A DNA stretch of 42,121 nt. Origin: Acidimicrobiia bacterium (GTDB taxonomy: Bacteria > Actinomycetota > Acidimicrobiia > Spongiisociales > ZC4RG35). A model generated the notes under the pieces. That model was not told where the DNA came from, did no database searches, and saw only the letters and a list, made by a program, of their open reading frames with translations. The stretch is taken from contig PKRG01000025.1 of assembly GCA_017577575.1 (NCBI GenBank), forward strand, positions 1-42,121, in the 5' to 3' direction. This document shows positions 15,728 to 22,195 of the stretch, one piece after another; position 1 is the stretch's first letter; each line of letters opens with the position of its first letter. The position numbers and the translations under genes are program-made.

Positions 15728-16918
15728 ATGCAGATGAACACCGTCGCCGCGCCCCGTCGGGAGATCGATCTCTTTCGCCACGCCACCGACCGGGTGGTCG
15801 CCGGAGTGGCCGGAGGAATCGCCAACCGGCTCGGAGTCCCCACTGGTTACGTCCGGGCCGGGTTCGTCGTGCTCTCTCTCCTCTGGGGCCTGGGCCTGGT
15901 GGCGTACGTGGCCCTGTGGATGGCGACGTTCGAGAAGGTGGAAGACCGCCCGCCCCGGCTGATCGACAACCCGCGGCAGCTCGGCCTGGGGATGATGTTC
16001 GTGGGAGGCCTCCTCCTGTTCCGGACGGTCGGGTGGTGGCCGGGGGATCTGCCGATGGTCATCGTCACCACCCTGGCTTTCGGCCTGGCGGTGCTTTCCG
16101 ACTTCGACTGGCTGAGCCGCCTCTTCGACCCGCACGCTGCCCGCCCGTCGAAGCTGCGGGTCGGGTTCGGGGTCGTGATGCTCCTCGCCGGCCTGGTGGC
16201 CCTGGCCGGTGCGCTGTCGCAGCTGCGGACGCTGGGCGGCGTGACCCTCGCCGTGCTGATCACCCTCGCCGGGGTCGTGATGGTGTTCGGGCCGTGGCTG
16301 GTCAGCCTGGGCCGGGCGCTCACCACCGAGCGCCGGGAGCGGATCCGCCAGGAGGAGAGGGCCGAGATGGCCGCCCACCTCCACGACTCCGTGCTCCAGA
16401 CGCTGGCGCTGATGCAGCGCACCGACGATCCCAAGCGCATCGTCACGCTCGCCCGCCAGCAGGAGCGGGAGCTGCGGGCCTGGCTGTACGGCGCCGACAC
16501 GGGCCCCAACGGGCAGCGCTTCGCCGCCGCCCTGGAGGAGGCCGCCTCCCGGGTGGAAGCGGATTTCGACCTGCCCGTCGAGGTCGTGACCGTGGGCGAC
16601 ACCGCTCTCGACGACACCACCCGCGCCGTGGTCGCCGCCGCCGGCGAGGCGATGGTCAACGCCGCCAAGCACTCGGGAGCCGCGGAGGTGTCGGTCTACG
16701 CCGAGGTCGCCGACGGGCGGGTGGACGTGTGGGTGGCCGACCAGGGCAAAGGCTTCGATTCGGGTTCCGTGCCCCCGGACCGTCGCGGCCTCCAGGATTC
16801 GATCCGGGGCCGGATGGCCCGGGCGGGTGGGGGAGCCGAGATCGACGCCCGCCCCGGGGAAGGCACCGAGGTCCACGTGTGGGCACCGCTGGCTGGGGAA
16901 GAAGGAGAATCCCGATGA
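15728..16918 (+). CDS. PspC-domain sensor histidine kinase (NarL/LiaS-like)
   Basis: A 396-aa membrane kinase. The N-terminal PspC domain (about 10-68: HATDRVVAGVAGGIANRLG) matches that of the divergent LiaF-like protein, suggesting shared sensing. Further membrane helices run to about residue 195. Then come a HisKA_3 dimerisation helix with phospho-acceptor His219 (AAHLHDSVLQTL) and an HATPase_c domain with EAMVNAAKHSGA (N box), VADQGKGFD (G1), GLQDSIRGRM and GEGTEVHVWAP. It would phosphorylate the response regulator encoded immediately downstream, whose ATG overlaps this gene's stop. ATG 15728 is used; ATG 15734 is equally possible, and neither has a clear ribosome site. Confidence 0.92.
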   Translation: MQMNTVAAPRREIDLFRHATDRVVAGVAGGIANRLGVPTGYVRAGFVVLSLLWGLGLVAYVALWMATFEKVEDRPPRLIDNPRQLGLGMMFVGGLLLFRTVGWWPGDLPMVIVTTLAFGLAVLSDFDWLSRLFDPHAARPSKLRVGFGVVMLLAGLVALAGALSQLRTLGGVTLAVLITLAGVVMVFGPWLVSLGRALTTERRERIRQEERAEMAAHLHDSVLQTLALMQRTDDPKRIVTLARQQERELRAWLYGADTGPNGQRFAAALEEAASRVEADFDLPVEVVTVGDTALDDTTRAVVAAAGEAMVNAAKHSGAAEVSVYAEVADGRVDVWVADQGKGFDSGSVPPDRRGLQDSIRGRMARAGGGAEIDARPGEGTEVHVWAPLAGEEGESR

Positions 16919-17556
16919 TCCGCTTGTTTCTCGTCGACGATCACGCCCTGTTCCTGTCCGGTGTCAAGGCCGAGTTCGAAGACATGGCCGACCGCTTCGA
17001 GATCGTGGGCACCGCCTCCGACGTCGACGACGCCATCGAAGGCATCCGGGAGACCGATCCCGACGTGGTGCTCATCGACGTCCACATGCCGGGAGGCGGC
17101 GGCCTCGCCGTGATCAACAGCGTCACCGAGACCAACCCCGACGTCACCTTCCTCGCCCTGTCGGTGTCCGACGCCGCCGAGGACGTCATCGCCATGATCC
17201 GCGCCGGGGCCCGGGGCTATGTCACCAAGTCGATCGGCTCCGAGGAGCTGGCCGAGGCGATCGAACGGGTCCACGGCGGGGACGCCGTGTTCTCCCCGCG
17301 CCTCGCCGGGTTCGTCCTCGACGCCTTCGCCCACGGCCTTCCCCAGCCCGCCGACCCGGAGCTGGACCAGCTCACACCGCGGGAGAAGGAAGTCCTGCGG
17401 CTCATCGCCCGGGGCTACCCGTACAAGCAGGTGGCGCGGCGCCTGTCGATCTCCATCAAGACGGTCGAGACCCACGTGTCCTCGGTCCTGCGGAAGTTGC
17501 AGCTCTCCAACCGCTACGAGCTGACCCGCTGGGCGTCGGACCGCCGCATCGTCTGA
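16915..17556 (+). CDS. LuxR/NarL-family response regulator
   Basis: A 213-aa regulator, partner of the PspC kinase. The receiver domain (1-118) has the acidic pocket Asp8-Asp9, phospho-acceptor Asp55 (VVLIDVHMPG), and Lys105 in YVTKS. The C-terminal HTH (about 148-208) shows LTPREKEVLRLIARGYPYKQ, then RRLSISIKTVETHVSSVLRK, classical for GerE/LuxR. Coupled to the kinase gene by a 4-bp ATGA overlap. By analogy with LiaSR/VraSR it should activate envelope-stress genes, probably including the divergent PspC/LiaF pair. Confidence 0.95.
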   Translation: MIRLFLVDDHALFLSGVKAEFEDMADRFEIVGTASDVDDAIEGIRETDPDVVLIDVHMPGGGGLAVINSVTETNPDVTFLALSVSDAAEDVIAMIRAGARGYVTKSIGSEELAEAIERVHGGDAVFSPRLAGFVLDAFAHGLPQPADPELDQLTPREKEVLRLIARGYPYKQVARRLSISIKTVETHVSSVLRKLQLSNRYELTRWASDRRIV

Positions 17557-17584
17557 CGCATCGGGTGCCGACCGTCCCGGGATA

Positions 17585-17620
17585 GGGAGCCCGATCGGCC
17601 CGATATGGGGTGGGGCTCCC
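17585..17620. terminator. Hairpin after the response regulator gene
   Basis: GGGAGCCC (17585-17592) and GGGCTCCC (17613-17620) form a perfect 8-bp stem with a 20-nt loop, 28 bp after the response regulator stop. It is the first of two hairpins in this 194-bp gap between converging genes. Confidence 0.5.
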
Positions 17621-17683
17621 GACGACAGCGAGCACGGCGACTGATACGTTGACGGGCGAGTGAGAGCCGCTCGGCATGCAGGC

Positions 17684-17726
17684 TGGGGCGACGCGGCGGT
17701 TGCTTCCCTCCCGCCACGTCGCCCCA
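17684..17726. terminator. Second, stronger hairpin between converging operons
   Basis: TGGGGCGACG (17684-17693) pairs with CGTCGCCCCA (17717-17726). Inside, GGCGG (17695-17699) pairs with CCGCC (17711-17715) across one mismatch, leaving an 11-nt loop. It lies 24 bp beyond the stop of the peptide permease gene on the minus strand and can terminate that operon; it may also back up the plus-strand terminator. Confidence 0.6.
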
Positions 17727-17750
17727 GGCGCGTCCGGGAGGATTCGTCGG

Positions 17751-18851
17751 TCAGCGGGATCGGAGCCGGGGGTTGATCACCTCGTCCATTCCCCGCCCGA
17801 CCAGGAAGAAGGCGAACGCCAGGAACGTGACCGCCAGGCCGGCGGGGAACAGCAGCCACCAGTAGCGGGTGCCGGACAGCAGGTACCCCTGGCGCTGGGC
17901 GACGTTGAGCATCACCCCCCAGCTCATCTCGATGTCGAGCAGGCCCAGGAACGACAGCACCGACTCGAGGGCGATCGCCCCGGCGACCCCGAACATCATG
18001 TAGAGCAGGGACAGCGGCATCACGTTCGGGACGAGGTGGCGGAAGATGATGTGGGCGTGGCCCCCTCCCGCCACCCGGGCGGCGTCGATGAACGGCTTGA
18101 CGGAGACCTGGAGGGCCTGGGACTTCAACACGATGGCGGTGGCCCCGAAGCCCTCGAAGAGCCCGATCGTGACGGCCAGGATCGGCATGTTCATCTGGAA
18201 GTACGCGCCGATGACGATCAGCACCGGCAGGATCGGCAACAGGAGGATCAGGTCGGAGAAGCGCATCAGGACGCTGTCGGTGCGGCCTCCGAAGTAGGCG
18301 GCCACCGAGCCGACGGTGGTGGCCACCACCACGCTCATCACCGCCGCCAAGGCCCCGAGTATGAAGGCGGCCCGGATCGAGTACAGGAGCTGGGAGAGGA
18401 TGTCGCGGCCCTGCGGGTCGGTGCCGAGGAGATGCGGGTGCTCGCCGCGGAGAGACGGCGGTGCCGGCTGCTGGGGCATCCGCAGGGTGTCGCCCACCTG
18501 GACGAAGGGGTCGGTGCGCAGCCGTGCCTCGTTCACTTCGATCTGGGTGAGCTCGTCGGTGACCTCTTCGACGACCTCCTTTTCGATCACCACCGCGTCG
18601 TATCCGTGCACCGGGTGGTAGACGGCGGGGTCCCACACCGTCGCCATCAGGATCGGATGGGCGATGGCCCCGAGGAGGAAGAGGAGGATGATCCCGAGAC
18701 CGATCATCCCCACCGAGTTCTGGCGGAACAGGGCCCACGTCCGCCTGAGACCCCGCCAGGCGAGGGAGAGCCGGACCCGCCAGTAGGGCTGGGAGACGAC
18801 GACGGCCGGGGCTCGTTCGGCTTCGGTGGGACGGGTGGGCTCGGTGAGCAT
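17751..18851 (-). CDS. Peptide-type ABC transporter permease (DppC/OppC-like)
   Basis: A 366-aa inner-membrane permease of the nickel/peptide family. After a cytosolic N-terminus and the first helix (VGMIGLGIILLFLLGAIAHP), an extra-cytoplasmic stretch of about 75 residues (WDPAVYHPVHGYD to RGEHPHLLGTDPQGRDIL) separates it from the remaining helices; the GTDPQGRDIL motif that opens the core is canonical. The transport signature is around FIDAARVAGGGHAHIIFRHL, the EAA loop that docks the ATPase. It follows the DppB-like gene with a 1-nt gap. No ATP-binding genes adjoin, so ATPases must come from elsewhere. Confidence 0.93.
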   Translation of the reverse strand: MLTEPTRPTEAERAPAVVVSQPYWRVRLSLAWRGLRRTWALFRQNSVGMIGLGIILLFLLGAIAHPILMATVWDPAVYHPVHGYDAVVIEKEVVEEVTDELTQIEVNEARLRTDPFVQVGDTLRMPQQPAPPSLRGEHPHLLGTDPQGRDILSQLLYSIRAAFILGALAAVMSVVVATTVGSVAAYFGGRTDSVLMRFSDLILLLPILPVLIVIGAYFQMNMPILAVTIGLFEGFGATAIVLKSQALQVSVKPFIDAARVAGGGHAHIIFRHLVPNVMPLSLLYMMFGVAGAIALESVLSFLGLLDIEMSWGVMLNVAQRQGYLLSGTRYWWLLFPAGLAVTFLAFAFFLVGRGMDEVINPRLRSR

Positions 18852-18852
18852 G

Positions 18853-20010
18853 TCAGGCCAGCCTTATCCGGGGGTCGAGGACGGCGTAGAGGACGTCGGC
18901 CACGAGATGGCCGATGAGGGCGAGGACTCCGATGATGGCCAGGCCGCCCATTACGAGCGGGGTGTCGTTCATCGTGATCCCGTCGAGGATGAGCAGGCCG
19001 ACGCCCGGCCACGAGAAGATCGTTTCGGTGACGATGGCGCCGCCGACCACCGTGGCGAGAGCCAGGACCATCGACGTGGTCACCGGCAGCAAGGCGTTGC
19101 GGGCGGCGTGGCGGTCCCGGATGGTCTTCTCGTCGAGGCCCTTGGCCCGGGCGGTGAGGATGTAGTCCTCTTTCATGGTCTCCAGCATCGAGCTGCGGGT
19201 GAGGAGCATCACCGCCGCGTAGTTGACGATGGCGAGGGTGATCACCGGGAGGATGGTGTGGTGGACGATGTCGGCGGCGTAGACCCGGGCCGGCGACGCC
19301 CACCAGGCGGCGACCAGCACCGCCACCACGGCGCCGCCGGCGACTCGCTGGGCCGTCGCCCGGGTCGTGGGCCGCCTGGTGATCCGGCGTATGACCATCG
19401 TGGCCGCGGCGTAGACGGCGAGCGCCGCCACCGCCGAGAGGATCATCCACGTGAACATCTCGCGAGGGGTGAAAGGCGTCGCGTTCCACAGCGAGGAGGT
19501 GATGAACCTCCCCAGGGGGAACCAGCCGAGGATCAGGCCGAAGAGCCACAACATGACGATGGCGAACCACGGGTAGAAGACCGTCTGGAAGAACACCCCG
19601 GCGGTCACCAGGACGTGCTCGGAGCGCGACCCCCTGCGCCATGCGACGATCTTGCCGGTCTTGAACCCGAGCCAGTACGCCAGGATCGTCGCCGAGGCGA
19701 TGAGGAACACCGTGCGGGGGATGGCGTCAGCCAGGATCGACGCGACGGAGTTCGGCGCCCGGCTGAAGCTCATGCCGAGGTTCCCTCGGAAGAAGTTGGT
19801 GATATAGCGCAGGTACTGCTGCCAAAGCGGGAGATCGAGGCCCAGTTCCTGCCTCAGCTGCTCACGCGCCGAAGCCGGGATGTTGGGGTTGCCGATCAGG
19901 TTGTTGGTGATGTCGCCGGGCATGGCGTGGAGCAGGGTGAAGAGGAGAGTGAGGAAGACGAAGAACACCCCTGCCATCTGGGCGAATCGACGTAGTAGGT
20001 ACCGAGACAT
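18853..20010 (-). CDS. Peptide-type ABC transporter permease (DppB/OppB-like)
   Basis: A 385-aa inner-membrane permease, about 50-70 residues longer than typical DppB. It starts with MSRYLLRRFAQMAGVFFVFL and has LPLWQQYLRYITNFFRGNLG followed by MSFS, the usual N-terminal pattern. The EAA loop lies at YILTARAKGLDEKTIRDRHA, and NDTPLVMGGLAIIG is near the C-terminus. The extra length is a central block (about 205-265) containing additional hydrophobic stretches and an Arg-rich loop (RRITRRPTTRATAQR). It pairs with the DppC-like protein encoded 1 nt downstream. A strong hairpin separates it from the binding-protein gene upstream. Confidence 0.93.
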   Translation of the reverse strand: MSRYLLRRFAQMAGVFFVFLTLLFTLLHAMPGDITNNLIGNPNIPASAREQLRQELGLDLPLWQQYLRYITNFFRGNLGMSFSRAPNSVASILADAIPRTVFLIASATILAYWLGFKTGKIVAWRRGSRSEHVLVTAGVFFQTVFYPWFAIVMLWLFGLILGWFPLGRFITSSLWNATPFTPREMFTWMILSAVAALAVYAAATMVIRRITRRPTTRATAQRVAGGAVVAVLVAAWWASPARVYAADIVHHTILPVITLAIVNYAAVMLLTRSSMLETMKEDYILTARAKGLDEKTIRDRHAARNALLPVTTSMVLALATVVGGAIVTETIFSWPGVGLLILDGITMNDTPLVMGGLAIIGVLALIGHLVADVLYAVLDPRIRLA

Positions 20011-20022
20011 GACTGTCGGTCA

Positions 20023-20052
20023 CGAGGGGGCGCCCGGAAAGGCGCCCCCTCG
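20023..20052 (-). terminator. Intra-operon hairpin between binding-protein and permease genes
   Basis: CGAGGGGGCGCC pairs perfectly with GGCGCCCCCTCG (12-bp stem) around a 6-nt loop. It lies in the 51-bp gap after the binding-protein gene and before the permease genes. Such elements usually cause partial termination or protect the upstream mRNA, giving more binding protein than permease. It could instead be a full terminator if the permeases have their own promoter. Confidence 0.7.
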
Positions 20053-20061
20053 ATGTCGTCG

Positions 20062-22080
20062 TCAGCGAACCGCTACGTAGGCCTGCATGCCGTCGAGCGT
20101 CTGGATGCCCCCGAGGAGCTCCGTGAATGGAAGATCGATCCGTTCCTCGTTGTAGAACTCGAGGATCCCGGACTCGAACAGGAGCACGTACGGCTTCTCC
20201 CGTCCGATGATCCGCTGGAGCTCGGACATGATCGGCTTCGCTTCCTCGAGCGAGGTGGCCTGGTCGAACTCGTCGAGCAGCGCCTCGAACTCGGGGTTGT
20301 TGAAGCCGGTGTTGTTGTTGCCTCCCGTCACGACCGTCAGGTTCTCCGCTCCGAAGAACGACCGCATGAACGTCGGGAAGGCGGGGTTCCCCAGCTGCCA
20401 GCCCAGGACCACCATGTCGTACTGGAGCTCGCCGTCGACGACCTCGTTGTAGACGATGTCGATGATCCGGTTGAAGTCGGTCGGGAGATTGGCGACAGGG
20501 ATGCCCATCTCGAGTGCCGACGCCGCGATCTGCTGTCCGAAGGTGGCCCGGAACGGGTCGTAGCCCGGGGTGGGGGACAACAGCTCGAGCTGGCGGATCG
20601 GCTCGCCGTCGGGCCCGATGAGCGTCTCGCCGGGAACGAAGTTGCCCTTCTCGTCGTAGTGCGGCTCCACTTCCCAGCTGTATCCGGCTTCCTTCAGGAT
20701 CCGAACCGCCTCTTCGACTCGCTCCTGGTGGGACGCGCCGCCCATCTCGTCGGCCTTGATCTCCTCTTCCACCTCTTCGTCGTGCCAGGCGAGGTTGCCC
20801 TTCGGGATGGCCGAGTAGACCGGGTAGGGGACTCCCTGCAGGAGGTTGTCGGTGATGTACTCCTTGTCGATGATCACCGCCATCGCCCGGCGGAAGGCCA
20901 GGTCGCTCATCGGCTCCCGCATCAGGTTGAAGCCGAGGTAACGGAACCCGTTCTGGGGGTTGATGACCGCGGCCAGCGACGGGTTGTCGGACACCTGGTC
21001 TTGGAGGCCCACCGCCATTCCCTGGGAGTTGAGGAGCAGGTCGACCTCGCCGGCAGCCAAACCGAGGACGGCGGCGTCCTGGCTCCCGTACAGCGTGAAG
21101 TCGACCCCGTCCACGAACGGTCCGGTCTCGTATTCGACTCCACCGCTGGAGACCGTGGTGCCGGTCTCGTGGTGGTTCGGGTTCTTCACCGTGCGGGCGT
21201 GACTCCCTTTGACGTGTTCCTCGAAGACCGTCGGGCCGAGTGCTGGAACTCCCTCGCCGGAAGCATTCAGGAGGGCGTCCTTCGGGTCGTCGCTGTTGCG
21301 CGCTTCCTCGACGATGGGCTCCCAGTGGTGTCGAGGGAAGACGAACATGTTCCACACGCCATTGCCGAGGCCCCAGATCGCCAGGCCGGGCTTGCCGTTG
21401 AACGTGACCTCGACCGTGTAGTCGTCTTTGGCTTCAACGGAGAGGACACCGACCGATCCAGTCTCAGCTCCTTGTTCGGCGTTCCCACCGCCGCAGTTGG
21501 GGTGGGGCTGAGCAGCCGAGACCATCTGGGTCCAGTTCCCGGAGAGGCAGAACTCGTACGCCGTCTCCCAGGTGAAGGCCACGTCGTGGGCTGTCACAGG
21601 CTCTCCATCGCTCCACAGCACGTCTTCCTTCATCGGGATCTGGGCCACCCACACGTCGCCTTCCTGCACTGGTTCCGGCACCTCCTCGATCGCCGCCAGC
21701 GACGCCCGCGGCTCGAGCCCCGGGTACGACAGGTCGTAGAGGAACCCGTAGGTCGTGTTCAGGACGTACCGGTTCCAGACGGAGTTGCAGCACGTGTCGC
21801 TGTCGGCCCAGGGGTTGTCGGTGATCGGGTCCTGGAAGATGCCCAGCCGGTACGTGTCAGCGGGTCCCGTGGCGGTGGCGGTGCCGCCTGTGGAATCCGT
21901 GCCGGCGGGTGTCGTCTCGTCCGGCGCGGTGGTGGCGTCTCCTCCTTCCGTCGCCGGTATCGTCTCGCTGGCCGTGCCGGTGGCCGATTCGCTGTTTCCT
22001 GCGCACGCGGCCGCCAACACACTCAGGGCCGCGATCAGCGCTACCCACCGGAGTGGGCGCCCTCCGCGTTTCGGTGTCAC
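20062..22080 (-). CDS. Peptide-type ABC substrate-binding lipoprotein (SBP_bac_5)
   Basis: A 672-aa exported binding protein for peptides or similar ligands. The start is GTG 22080 with AGGAGG 7 nt upstream. The signal peptide (PLRWVALIAALSVLAAAC) ends at the lipidated Cys in VLAAAC and is followed by a Thr/Ser/Ala-rich linker of about 45 residues. The mature protein follows the family-5 pattern: WVAQIPMKEDVLWSDGEPVT then AHDVAFTWE, GVDFTLYGSQDAAVLGLAAG, PMSDLAFRRAMAVIIDKEYI and GFNNPEFEALLDEFDQA. A pair of adjacent Cys (DTCCNSVW) and further Cys in the first lobe may form disulfides. It is the first gene of the operon, with operator-like repeats at its promoter and the LAL regulator gene upstream. 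Confidence 0.93.
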   Translation of the reverse strand: MTPKRGGRPLRWVALIAALSVLAAACAGNSESATGTASETIPATEGGDATTAPDETTPAGTDSTGGTATATGPADTYRLGIFQDPITDNPWADSDTCCNSVWNRYVLNTTYGFLYDLSYPGLEPRASLAAIEEVPEPVQEGDVWVAQIPMKEDVLWSDGEPVTAHDVAFTWETAYEFCLSGNWTQMVSAAQPHPNCGGGNAEQGAETGSVGVLSVEAKDDYTVEVTFNGKPGLAIWGLGNGVWNMFVFPRHHWEPIVEEARNSDDPKDALLNASGEGVPALGPTVFEEHVKGSHARTVKNPNHHETGTTVSSGGVEYETGPFVDGVDFTLYGSQDAAVLGLAAGEVDLLLNSQGMAVGLQDQVSDNPSLAAVINPQNGFRYLGFNLMREPMSDLAFRRAMAVIIDKEYITDNLLQGVPYPVYSAIPKGNLAWHDEEVEEEIKADEMGGASHQERVEEAVRILKEAGYSWEVEPHYDEKGNFVPGETLIGPDGEPIRQLELLSPTPGYDPFRATFGQQIAASALEMGIPVANLPTDFNRIIDIVYNEVVDGELQYDMVVLGWQLGNPAFPTFMRSFFGAENLTVVTGGNNNTGFNNPEFEALLDEFDQATSLEEAKPIMSELQRIIGREKPYVLLFESGILEFYNEERIDLPFTELLGGIQTLDGMQAYVAVR

Positions 22081-22125
22081 TGGTGGTCCTCCTGTTTCGG
22101 TGCCCGAAAGGACGCACCGAAACTA
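22068..22125 (-). promoter_or_regulatory. Promoter and repeated operator of the peptide ABC operon
   Basis: GTTTCGGTG occurs at 22068-22076 and 22094-22102, and its inverse CACCGAAAC at 22115-22123. The last two make a 9-bp inverted repeat with a 12-bp spacer; the first overlaps the start of the gene. On the minus strand the sequence reads TAGTTT (22125-22120), a possible -10, running straight into the inverted repeat, which would therefore cover the transcription start, a repressor-like location. The repeats are seen directly; the roles are inferred. Confidence 0.5.
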
Positions 22126-22160
22126 CGGACCGGCCATGCAGGGCTGCATCGGGCAGGACT

Positions 22161-22195
22161 CCCCAATTCTGGGGTGCGTTCCCCGATATCAGGGG
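22161..22195 (-). promoter_or_regulatory. Pair of C4/G4 dyads upstream of the peptide ABC promoter
   Basis: CCCCAATTCTGGGG (22161-22174) and CCCCGATATCAGGGG (22181-22195) are two similar dyads about 20.5 bp apart centre to centre, i.e. two helical turns on the same DNA face. They would lie about 50-80 bp upstream of the predicted start of the binding-protein transcript, a typical activator position. The second overlaps the stop codon of the LAL regulator gene, whose HTH product is the obvious candidate to bind them. Confidence 0.45.

Noticed and set aside
16696..18738. 680-residue minus-strand frame across the kinase, regulator and permease genes
   Set aside because: Crosses three well-supported genes and a double terminator and has no recognisable domain.
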